Shown here in pieces: positions 1 through 9,139 of a DNA stretch of 18,333 bases (positions within the stretch are counted from its first letter, which is position 1; each line of letters starts with the position of its first letter). Source of the stretch: Cochliopodium minus (taxonomy: Eukaryota; Discosea; Himatismenida; Cochliopodiidae). A program made the position numbers and the translations under genes. The stretch spans positions 3,841 to 22,173 of the forward strand of contig JAMYWO010000493.1 of the NCBI GenBank assembly GCA_024220525.1, written 5' to 3'. The notes under the pieces were generated by a model. It saw only the letters and a list, made by a program, of their open reading frames with translations. It made no database searches and was not told where the DNA came from.

Positions 1-80
1 AAAATAAAAAATAAAAAATAAAAAATAAAAAATAAAAAATAAAAAATAAAAAATAAAAAAAAATAAAAAATAAAAATTAA
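1..80. repeat. AAAAAT hexanucleotide microsatellite
   Basis: The window opens with a near-perfect array of the unit AAAAAT, which then decays into irregular A/T sequence up to about position 210. Similar A-tract repeats fill most introns here, so it is ordinary spacer sequence. It has no G-rich strand and is not telomere-like. Confidence 0.9.
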
Positions 81-211
81 AAATCAAAAAAATTTTAGAA
101 TATTAATTTAAAATGACAAAAATTTAATTTAGAAATAATAAATAAAAAAAATAAAAATAAAAAATAAAAATTTATTTCAAAAAAAATAAAAATAATAAAA
201 AATTTGCTTAT

Positions 212-733
212 TTAAAAAAAAAAAAATTGAAAAAAAAAAAAGTTCTTATCATCATCAAAATCAATTGTGATATAATTTGGTTCCCAGATAGTCCCTAAAG
301 TTTGTTCGACATGAACCTTAAGAGCCTGAAGAACGAGCTGAAGCAAATTGGCATCAAGAGTTCTCGCATAAATGTAGACACTCCCAAAACACCTCCGCCC
401 TCGTTTCCTGGTGCCATCAGGCAACCAAAGATCATAAGCTTGTTTCGTTGAGAGAACAAAAACACCCTCATCGCCTCTCGCGTAAATTTTATCCATGAAA
501 ATGTGTTCTGCTCTGGCAAGTAGAGAAAATGATCCTTTATCTGCAGCTATGAAGTAAGCTCCGAAATATGCGGAAAGCTGACAATCTATCAGATGTTCTC
601 CTAACGTTTTCATCATGTAGTCGATATCGTTGTGGTAAGTGTTCAGGTACTTTGTTCTTTGATATTTAACTATATTTTCGAGTTGATTTTTTTGAATTTT
701 CTGCGCATATCCAAGGTTCCCAAATTCTTTTCT
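212..733 (-). pseudogene. MULE-type transposase domain relic
   Basis: An open frame without a convincing start runs from about 733 to 242, then enters poly-F codons made by an A-tract and stops at 212. The layout resembles the MULE transposase catalytic domain. A segment LLARAEHIFMD matches the family's usual hydrophobic-Met-Asp first catalytic position. It is followed by a QAYDLW segment (family QLYTI), then VYIYARTLDANLLQLVLQAL (family VYALL..KT...L..AL), then YITIDFD (family I.TDFE, second catalytic Asp). The Glu-containing third part, the zinc finger and the N-terminus are missing. Both ends are cut off by A/T homopolymer. The stretch is visibly richer in G+C than all its surroundings, which suits an inserted element. 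The first in-frame ATG is at 616, but homologous-looking sequence continues upstream of it. Family assignment is by eye and moderate; the fragmentary state is clear. Confidence 0.45.
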
Positions 734-1233
734 ACTTTTTTTTTTTTTTTTTTTATAATTTAATCACAATTTTAAATTTTTTTTTTTTGAGAAAAAAATT
801 GTGGATAAATTGAATTTCATTAAAATTTTCTTTTTGAACAAATTGTAAAACCAAGTAAAATCTAAGAATTGTATCTTTATTTAAAAAATGAAGTATTTCA
901 CTTTTTAAATAAAGATACGTTAATTTATTATGTTATGAATTTTTTTTGATTGAGGAGTTACATTATGTAAGTTATATTTGATAGGGAATGAAACAATGTA
1001 AATGATTTATATTCTAGACACTTTTTATTTTTATTTTAATTTACAAACAGTTTGTGTAATTTTATATTGTGCCATAATAATAAAAATGTTTTTATAAAAT
1101 AAGAAATAATTATAACACCCTTATAGATTCTTGTAATCTGATATAAACAGATCTCTCGAAAATATATTTCATATAATTCAATATTTTAGATGATTCAACA
1201 AAAAAATCACTTTTTTAAATGCATATATTTGAT
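734..1233. other. AT-rich spacer with a hairpin
   Basis: This 500-bp stretch has no coding potential that I can support. It starts with an 18-nt T tract, holds the strong inverted repeat at 871-918, and otherwise shows only short A/T runs. The upstream side of the transposase relic is lost in this sequence. Confidence 0.7.
871..918. repeat. Near-perfect inverted repeat (hairpin)
   Basis: Arms 871-887 and 902-918 are exact reverse complements over 17 bp. Inside them, after one A/C mismatch (888 and 901), TGAA (889-892) pairs with TTCA (897-900), leaving the 4-nt loop GTAT. The whole 48-nt unit can therefore fold into a 21-bp stem. It lies between the transposase relic and the 1234-1695 gene. 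It could be a small hairpin element, a small-RNA precursor or a 3'-end structure. Confidence 0.85.
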
Positions 1234-1695
1234 TTACAAAGATTCCTCTTCGATTAATGATTTGAAAACATCCACTGTATTTCCCTCACTTTTCCATTCT
1301 GGCGCCTTATTCTTTGAAAGTTTTATGATAAATTTTTTTTGGGCGATTGACATTGGTATTTGATGGATTGATCTTGATGAACAAACATGATTCTGTGATT
1401 TCTTGCTTTTCTTTCTATAAAATTTCTTATCTTGTTCAGATTTGAATATAATTTCTCTATAAGAACAAAATTTTTCCTTTGCACAAGTCAAATGCACCGA
1501 TGTATCTTTGTAACTCTTGATCTTCATCTTATAAAATTTCATTTTATCATCCGGATGGGGTGTATGTATGTTCAACTTTTGAAATTCTTCTCTTTCAACT
1601 ATCATTCTTGTTATTTTTATCCCATCTTGCAACAAATCAAGAAATTTTATTTCTTCTTGAAATGGCAAATCAATGTGCTTTTGATTTATTTTCAT
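1234..1695 (-). CDS. Unrecognised Lys-rich protein, 153 residues
   Basis: A single uninterrupted frame starts at the ATG at 1695, in an A-rich context typical of AT-rich protists, and ends with TAA at 1234. I do not recognise the product. It is basic, has no signal peptide or membrane segment, and carries a Lys-rich stretch in the middle (KKFYRKKSKKS). The ends are more acidic: LPFQEEIKFLDLLQD near the N-terminus and FKSLIEEESL at the C-terminus. Three Cys residues are scattered, with no zinc-finger spacing that I trust. Most genes here have several introns; this one appears to have none, so it may be a single-exon gene or one exon of a longer model. Its G+C is above the spacer on both sides, which supports coding. 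Confidence 0.5.
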   Translation of the reverse strand: MKINQKHIDLPFQEEIKFLDLLQDGIKITRMIVEREEFQKLNIHTPHPDDKMKFYKMKIKSYKDTSVHLTCAKEKFCSYREIIFKSEQDKKFYRKKSKKSQNHVCSSRSIHQIPMSIAQKKFIIKLSKNKAPEWKSEGNTVDVFKSLIEEESL

Positions 1696-1842
1696 TTTTT
1701 AAATAAAATATTTTTAACGTCTATAATATTTTCACATAATAAATTTTTAACCTTTTTTAATCGCATTGTAAATCAACGAGATATCTTTTCATTTATGGAT
1801 AGATAGATTGGAATAGAAATGATATAAAAATAATTCAATAAA

Positions 1843-2052
1843 TTATATAGAACACTCCAAAGCAGAAAAGAACAAATGTTCAAAACTAACATCCTCAAGT
1901 CGATGTTCTTGATCTACTTCAGAATTTTGAATTACACCAAAAAAAAAAGTTGTTGCCTCCTGTGTTGGAGGGTCTTGCAAAGTATGCAAGAAATATTCAT
2001 TATATCTCTCACAAGATTTTTATTTAATTTTGAATGGTATATTCTTTTTCAT
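1843..2052 (-). pseudogene. Short ORF interrupted by one in-frame stop
   Basis: From the ATG at 2052 the frame reads ten codons and meets TAA at 2020-2022. The same frame then continues for 58 codons of protein-like sequence (NEYFLHTLQDPPTQE, then QNSEVDQEHRLEDVSFEH) to TAA at 1843-1845. The downstream part is too varied and acidic to be chance A/T sequence. No acceptor-like AG is obvious right after the internal stop. It may be a nonsense-disabled small gene, an exon of an unidentified transcript, or a transposon scrap. I recognise no family. Confidence 0.35.
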
Positions 2053-2528
2053 TTTACTGGAATTTGAGGTGAACATATATGTTCCACTTATTTTTATATT
2101 TGCAAAAAAATAATAATATGTTTTATATATATCATATACACTAAGATATGTATTACTCTAAATTGTGACATCTTGTTCCCATAAATCCAACAAACCTTAT
2201 ATACTCTTCATCTTATTTTATTTTTATTTTTTTTGATTAAAAATTCAAAAGTAAAGTTTGAAAAAGTTAATTTTGATTTAACATTAATTATTTTAAACCC
2301 TAAATTTAGAAGCTCAACTTTCTCACGTTAAAATCAAATAAAAAGATGAAAAATAAATTGAACCCGAGAAAGATTTAAAGAGGGAGTGATGAAAATTTTT
2401 TATTTGGAAAATTAAAAAAAGAAAATGATCAATATGAAAAAGAGAAAACCAGAAAAAGAAATCGAATTTGAAATAGATCTAAAAAAATTATAAAAAAATT
2501 AAATTAAAAAAAAAATAATAAAATTAAA
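2053..2528. other. AT-rich spacer without a gene
   Basis: I see no coding exon here on either strand. The perfect 14-bp palindrome GAACATATATGTTC lies at 2071-2084. I searched the minus strand for the missing stalk, C-terminal module and GPI tail of the neighbouring pseudogene and found nothing resembling them. Confidence 0.6.
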
Positions 2529-5221
2529 TTAAATAAATGGAAAATACGGAGAACGAGTTGGTGAAACAGTGGGGATGATTGTTGGTGATTGAGCAGTAGG
2601 AATGTTTGAAGTAACTATTGATGGAATGTTTGTTGTCGGAAGAGATGTGGATGTTGTGACAGTGGGAGACAAAGTTGATGGGCTGATTGTAGAAGGAATA
2701 AAAGTTGATGGAATTAAAGTACAACCAGCTTCATTAATAAAAATAAAAATAAAAAATAAATAAAAAATAGAAAATAGAAAATAGAAAAAAAAGTAGAAAA
2801 TGAAAATTTTAAAAAGAAAAAAGAAAAGAAAAGATATTAAAATGGAAAATGAAAGTAAAATTAAATAAAAAATAAAAAATAAAATAATATAAAAAATAAA
2901 AAAAAATAAAAAATAAAAAATAAAAAATTTTAAAATTATAATAAAAATTTACCACTACAATTACATGTATACCTTTTGAATAATCACTTTCAATTAAAAG
3001 TCTATCATTACCCCAAATTGTATTTTGTGGGAAAGTGGAACTTACATTGTTGAAAAGATTGGAACAATTCAATCCTACTCCCACTGTACTATTCACTAAA
3101 ATTGTGTTGTCAAAGAAAAGATTTGTAATGTTATTTAGAGTGGTCCCAGTAATTAAACCAATCTAATAAAAATTTAAAATTAAAAATAAATAAAAAATAA
3201 AAAACTTTGAAAAATAAAAAAATTAAAATTAAAAAGATAATAATGAAAAAAAAATCTTAAAAATGAAAAAATTAAAAATTAAAAATAATTTAAAATAAAA
3301 AAAAATAAAAAAATTTGTTACAACTGCTCCAACATCGAGACTTCCCGAAACATTTGATGCAGCATAACAATTGTAAATACCAAAATTTTGTATAAACAGA
3401 TCTAAATGTCCAATCAATCCTATTAAAAATATTTGAAATTTTTTTTTAATTTGAAATTAATTTTAAAAATGTAAATAAATAATTGAAATAAATTCAATTT
3501 TAATTATTTAAAATGAATTTAAACTTTTTACCTCCTACTTGACCATCTCCGCACAATACGCTACTTGCTCTTGAATATGAATTGGTCAAAGAAAAATTTC
3601 CAATATTTGTGGTATTCATTGCCCCAAACAAACCCCCACACTAAAAAATTAAAAAAAATTTAAAAAATAAATTCATTAAAATAAAAATGAAAATTTTACA
3701 AAGAACGAAAATGAAGTTCCAATTACAGAGACACCAGGTCTTGAATAAACCTGGTCAAAGTTCTATGATCTAGAAAATCCAGAAATTGCTTTTAAAGAAA
3801 TTAAATTTTTAAAAAAATTTAATCAAAAATAACCTCAGGCATTACTTGTAGACAAAAATATTACACCATTGGAAACCCCTGACTTTGTTAATGTACTTGA
3901 AGCTTTTTTTATTGGTTGCAAAAATAATTCTAATTCGAAAAGTTAAAAAAAAAAATTTTTACAAATTTCTCCTATTAATCCACCTGCAAAATCTTTTAAA
4001 AAAAGTTAAAATGTAAAAATATTTCATTTAAATTTAACAAATTTAAACAAAAGTTTTTAAAAATTGAAAAGAAATATGTAACAAAAATTTATTTACAATT
4101 TGATCTTACTATCGTTTGGGAGGAGGAGAGGAATCCAATGTTGTAGAGATTTGTAAAAGTTGAATTTATTGAAAACCCCACTAATCCACCAACAGCAATA
4201 CCTTGAGTCGCATTTACTGTTGTATTTGAGGTTGAACAATGTGACATTGAAGAATCTAAAAAAAAATTACAAAAAATGAAAATGAAATTATAAAAATAAA
4301 AATAACCAATAAATAAAATAACCAATAAATAAAATAATAAATAAATAAAAATTAAAAAAATCCCAAAAAGAAAATTTTATAAAAAAAAATTATTTAAATA
4401 AAAGTCTTACTTGCAAAATATCCAACAATTCCGCCTACAAAATTCCCTGCATTAGCTTGAACTAAATTCAGAGCAGCATTTTTAGTAACTAATCTAATGT
4501 TGTCAACAGTACAACTGTCACAATAACCAAGTAAAGAACCAATGTACTTTGTTGTTGAAACAGAAATCAAAGTTAGGGAAATGTCTTGTATTGTAATGTT
4601 GGTAAAGATGCTGTTTTCTCCATAGGCGAATATTCCAATGTAGTTGGTGGAACTGGATGAGATGTTGATGCTGGAGATAGTGAACCCTTTTCCATCAAAT
4701 TTTCCTTTAAAAGATGTTGTTGAACTTCCTATTGTAAGGAATGGATTCACATTTGAACAATCCTAGAATTTTTTAAAAAAAATAATATAATAAAAATTAT
4801 AAAATATAAAAAATAAAAATTATAAAATATAAAAAATAAAATATTATAAAATATTATAAATTCCAAAAAAAAAAATGTTGAAGACAATTCATTAAATTGA
4901 AAAAAAATTTTTGATTGTTTTTTGAATAATTCTTTTAAGAGCTTCTACTTTATATTCATTTAATAATTTAATTTTTTAATTTTATTTTTATATGTTCATT
5001 ATTTTTTATTTGCACGAATCAGATTGATTATATTTTCTTACAATGCTCGAGGCCAATTGATAAACAACAGTTTTGTTGTTGAGGGTGATGTTATTCTGCA
5101 AAAATGCACAATCAGGTATCGTTATTGTTTGTCCATCTGCATGTGAAAAGAATGTGATAAAGATGCAAAATACGAAAAAGATTTTGGGAATGAAATTTTT
5201 GAAAGTATTTGCTTTTTCCAT
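2529..5221 (-). pseudogene. Decayed copy of beta-helix surface protein
   Basis: This is a tandem paralogue of the gene at 5474-9139, in the same orientation. Exon equivalents on the minus strand are 5221-5042, 4762-4411, 4255-4097, 3983-3963, 3902-3834, 3788-3700, 3640-3532, 3419-3322, 3162-2953 and 2728-2529. Exons 2, 5 and 6 have exactly the paralogue's lengths (352, 69 and 89 bp), and intron phases match up to exon 8. Exon 1 encodes a good signal peptide (IPKIFFVFCIFITFF core) followed by TIPDCAFLQNN as in the paralogue. Lesions: TGA at 3835-3837 in exon 5, TAG at 3763-3765 in exon 6, and a net 2-nt insertion near 2964-2974 in exon 9, where the paralogue reads VCNCSG. Exon 10 keeps a short Pro/Ser/Thr stalk (IPSTFIPSTISPST) and ends in TAA at 2529. 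The C-terminal module and GPI tail are absent. Unusual splice choices could skip both stops, but the frameshift would still remove the stalk. Confidence 0.75.
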
Positions 5222-5231
5222 TTTTTTATTT

Positions 5232-5274
5232 GAAATTGATTTCTTTATTCAAAAAAAAATAAAGAATCAATTTC
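5232..5274. repeat. Inverted repeat just upstream of a pseudogene ATG
   Basis: Arms 5232-5249 and 5258-5274 pair over 17 bp with a single bulged T, around an 8-nt loop of C and A. The repeat sits 11 bp upstream of the start codon at 5221, so it would lie in the 5' leader of that transcript. The intact paralogue has no equally strong hairpin at the same place. Confidence 0.7.
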
Positions 5275-5473
5275 TTTTTGACTAACAAAGAAATTCAGAA
5301 AAAACAACTCTTTTCATCCTAATAACAATTTAAATTTAAAATCCTTATTATCCTTTTTTATCAATGCTTCAAATTCTTATCTGAATTATTTGAAATAAAA
5401 AAAAACATTTTTGTTTTAATCCTTAAAGTTGTTTAAATTTTATTGTTCAAATTCAAATTTTTCAAAAGATTAT

Positions 5474-8400
5474 TTAAAGAGTAAAAAGAAAAATAAGAAA
5501 CAAGAGGATGGTTTTAGAAAACAGAAAGAGTGCAGAAGAGTTACACTGACCTCCAATACAGTTTGCAACAATAGTACAGTTTGAATTATTACCAACAAAA
5601 CTAAAAATAAAATTACAATAAAATTCATAGAAAAAAAATGTAAATAATAATACGTTATTTGTTTTTGGTTTTTTGAAAAAGAATATGCGATTCCATTAAA
5701 AATTCCAGTTCCAGAACTTGGAGTTGTTAAAGAGAAAGAGACAGTTTGCTTTCCAGAAACAGTGCAATTCCCAGAAGTTGAAGAAATGATAACGTCTATT
5801 TTGTTTGTCACTGTTTCTATTTTGATATCTGAAGTAATACAACAACATTGGGAATTTGAACAATTTCCAACTATTTGGTAAGTTCCATCGATAGTACTTT
5901 TAAAAAAAAAAATTTTTTGTAAAAAAAATAAAAATTTTTCATTAACATTCAAAGTAATATTAATTTATAAATTTATAATTTTATTTCTATAAATTAAAAA
6001 ATTTGATTACATTGGTGAATAAGTAGGGGTGATTGTGGATGGAGAAATAGTATTTATTGTTGTTGGGAGTATGGTGGATGGTGTAGTAGTGGAAGGAACT
6101 AAATTTTAAAAGAAAACAAAATTATTAAATTTAGTATTAATATTATTATTATTGAGGAAAATAAAAACAAAAAAAAGAAACCTGTTGTAGAAGGAGTTAA
6201 AGTGGATGGGATTAGCGTGGATGGTGTGATTGTGGATGGTGTAATCGTTGACGGAGTAATGGTCGATGGTGTTATGGTCGATGGTGTGATGGTCGATGGT
6301 GTGATGGTCGATGGTGTGATCGTTGAAGGAGTAATTGTCGATGGTATGATTGTTGAAGGAGTGAAGGTTGATGGTATAAATGTGGGAGGTATTGTGGAGG
6401 GTGTTATTGTTGATGGAATTATTGTTGATGGAGATATCGTAGACGGTGTGATCGTTGACGGAGTGATCGTTGATGGAGTGATCGTTGAAGGTGTAATTGT
6501 TGATGGTGTTATCGTAGATGGTGTAATTGTTGATGGTGTTATCGTTGATGGTGTTATTGTTGATGGTGTTATCGTTGATGGAATTGGAAGACAACCTCCT
6601 TTTTTTTTTATAAAGGATAATAAAAAACAAAAATTTATATTAAAAAGTTTTTAAAAATCCAGTAATTTTTTTAAAAAAAAAAATAAATTATTAATTAAAA
6701 ATTAATATTTTTAAAAAACTATCAAATCAAAAAAAAAAATTTAAAAAAAAAATTACCACTACAATTACAAACCCCCAGAGAATACTCGTTTTCTATTAAC
6801 AATCTGTCATTTCCCCATGTAGTGTTTTGTGGAAAAGTAAGACTTACATTGTTGAACAATGTTACACAATTCATTCCTATCCCTATTGTGCTGCTGGCTC
6901 CTAACGAGTTGTCATAATACACATTGAGTAGATTTATTGTTGAACCTTTTTGGATTCCAATCTTTGATTTAAAAAAAATTTTGGGAATAAAATATGAGAA
7001 TAAAAAATTATTTATCAATCATTTTTAAAAAAATTTGAAAATAATAAAATAAATTATAAATAATAAATAATAAATAAAATTAATCTTAGAAAATAAACTT
7101 TGACATAAAATTAAAAATAAAAAATAAATAAAAAATAAAAAATAAAAAATAATAAAAAAAAATAAAAAATAAAAAAATAAAATTAAATTAAATAAAAAAA
7201 AAAATTAAATTAAATTTTTACCAAAGCACTCACATTTGCACTACCCGAAACGGCAGTTGCAGAATACAAATTTGTCAAATTTAAGGTTTGAGTTTCATTT
7301 ATTTCAACTGACCCGAACAAACCTAAATTTTAGTAAAAAATAAAAAGATCGGTTTTGAATGGAAATTAATTTTAAAAAAAAAAAAAAAAAATTTTTTACC
7401 TCCTACATTGCACCCACAAGAAACATTGCTAGCTCTGGAATAAGAGTTTTTTAAAGAATAATGTGCACCGATTGAACTTGAGTAAGAAGTCATTTGCCCA
7501 AACAGTCCCCCACACTAGATAGTAAAAAATAAAATAAAAATAAAATAAAAAAATAAAAAATGAAATATGAAAAAATAAAAAATTATAATAAAAAATAAAA
7601 TAAAAAATAAAATAAAAAATTATTAAAAAAATTATTTATCAGAAAAAAATATACCAATGACCCTGTAGTTGATACTAGCTTGACATCTGACCTAGTATAA
7701 ATTTGATCAATTTCAGAATACTCCTGAACTGTTGATCCAATACCTTCATTAAAAAAAATGAAATGAATAAAAAATAAATTAAAAAAAAATTAAAGTTTCA
7801 AAATGAGGAAATGAAAATTAAAAATAATAAAAAATTAAAATAATCAAAATTGTTTGAAAAAATAGAAACCTCCGGATAAAGAATATTGAGCATAAATTGT
7901 TCCTCTATTTACTCCAGATTTCGAGATAGAACCATAAGCTAATTTTTTAATAAAATTTTCTTCAAAATGAACCAAATGAAAAAAATAAAGATATTACTGA
8001 GATAACCAAACAATCCTCCACAACCACTAGCTAAAATTAAAAAAAAAATTTAAAAAAATATTCAAAAAAATAATATTTTAAGGATTATAATTAAAAAATA
8101 AAAAAAAAAATTTTAAACATCCATTAACAATGGTTTGTGAAGGATCAGAAGGAAACCCATTATTGTAGACGAAAGAAATATTTGACAAAAAAGAAGAACC
8201 AAGAAACCCTCCAATAATAATTCCTCCCTTTATTGTGGTGTTGGTCATAGAACATTGTGAAATTGTAGAAGCTTTTAAAAAAAATATTAAAAAAAAAAAT
8301 TTGTAAATGATTTAAAACAATGACAAAAATTTAAAAAAAAATTAAAAAAAAAAAAATTATAACAAAAAATTTAAATGATAAAAAAATTTTTTACTAGAGA

Positions 8401-9139
8401 CTGATCCTGCAATAGCTCCTGCAAAACTATACCCGTCTATTACGTTCTGTGAAGAATTTTTAGTGATGAAATGGATATTATTAATTGTGCAAGTTGAACA
8501 ATGACCAAATAATATTCCAATGTTCGACGGAAAACTTCCGTTAACTGAAATTGAAGTAACTGAGACGTCTTGGAAGGTGATGTTGCCTACTGTTGATTCA
8601 ATTCCAAATGCAAACAATGCTATGTAGCTTGATGCGTTGGATACGATGTGGAGGTTGGAGATTGTGAATCCATTTCCATTTATAAATCCTCTGAAGGTCT
8701 TTGTTGAATTTCCCAAGGGAGTAAAAGGATTGAACATTGAACAATCCTTTAAAAAAAAAATTTTTCTTAGTTTTTAAATTTAAAATTTTTTTTTTTAATA
8801 TATTAAATTGAAATTCTCGAAGAAATTTCATCTAAAATTATATTTGGATATTTTAATTTTGTGATGAATATAAAAAGATAAAGAATAATATTATAAACAT
8901 ATATCAATGTTATTTTCTTTTTAAAAGAAAATGAAGATAATAATATATTTTCACAATTGGAGGATCATATTTTTTTTTTTTACAATGTTGGATGTCAGTT
9001 CATATGATTCTGAATTGAAATCTAGTGACATGTTGTTCTGTAAAAAAGCACAATCAGGTATTGTAACCAAAGCTTTTCCACTTGGGATCACAGAAAGAAA
9101 GAGTATCACAACCAAAACGAATTTTATCAAATTTAACAT
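5474..9139 (-). CDS. Secreted beta-helix-like, mucin-stalked GPI-type surface protein
   Basis: I join 13 exons: 9139-8984, 8746-8395, 8271-8119, 8030-7998, 7938-7870, 7743-7655, 7514-7400, 7322-7222, 6961-6757, 6598-6182, 6098-6011, 5896-5654 and 5600-5474. All junctions have GT..AG and phases close exactly, giving 715 residues. Residues 1-23 form a signal peptide. Residues 53 to about 424 are Ser/Asn/Thr-rich with repeated glycine motifs (CGGLFG, GGFLG) and alternating hydrophobics, as in right-handed beta-helix or GLUG-like repeats. Several exons start at these motifs. Residues 425 to about 594 are a Pro/Ser/Thr stalk dominated by ITPST pentads. Residues about 595-695 form a Cys-rich module (NCSNSQCCC, then two more NC motifs and GGQC). 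The last 19 residues are hydrophobic after CNSSA, as in a GPI-attachment signal. Likely role: surface adhesin or glycocalyx protein, inferred from architecture only. Many N-x-S/T sites fit secretion. Confidence 0.8.
6186..6586 (-). repeat. 15-bp tandem array encoding ITPST pentads
   Basis: About 26 copies of a 15-bp unit (GTTGATGGTGTTATT and variants on the plus strand) lie inside exon 10 of the surface-protein gene. In the spliced minus-strand frame each unit encodes Ile-Thr-Pro-Ser-Thr. One unit near 6390 is shortened to IPPT. The unit length is a multiple of three and contains no stop in several frames, so long false ORFs appear on both strands (VDGVI on plus, DHTIDH in another minus frame). 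The codon variants differ mostly at third positions, which indicates selection on the ITPST reading. Confidence 0.9.

Noticed and set aside
1-80. Telomere or chromosome end
   Set aside because: The AAAAAT repeat has no G-rich strand, and similar A-tract repeats occur inside introns throughout the window.
1432-1806. 124-codon plus-strand ORF with many Phe and Ile
   Set aside because: It is antisense to the Lys-rich gene at 1234-1695. Its Phe-rich composition is what antisense of Lys codons gives.
2524-2724. 66-codon minus-strand ORF rich in His, Asn and Ser
   Set aside because: It is a shadow of the Pro/Ser/Thr exon at 2728-2529, which reads GCTLIPSTFIPST in the homologous frame.
6007-6009. 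TAA as the true end of the intact surface-protein gene
   Set aside because: A donor GTAATC overlaps it, and splicing to 5896 keeps frame into a Cys-rich module with a GPI-type tail, which would otherwise be an orphan ORF without a signal peptide.
6106-6630. 174-codon minus-strand ORF rich in NDNTI and DHTIDH
   Set aside because: It is the wrong frame of the same exon. The adjacent frame joins in phase to both neighbouring exons and gives ITPST.
6202-6654. 150-codon plus-strand ORF of VDGVI repeats
   Set aside because: It is the antisense reading of the ITPST array inside a well-supported minus-strand exon, and it has no family resemblance or splice context of its own.
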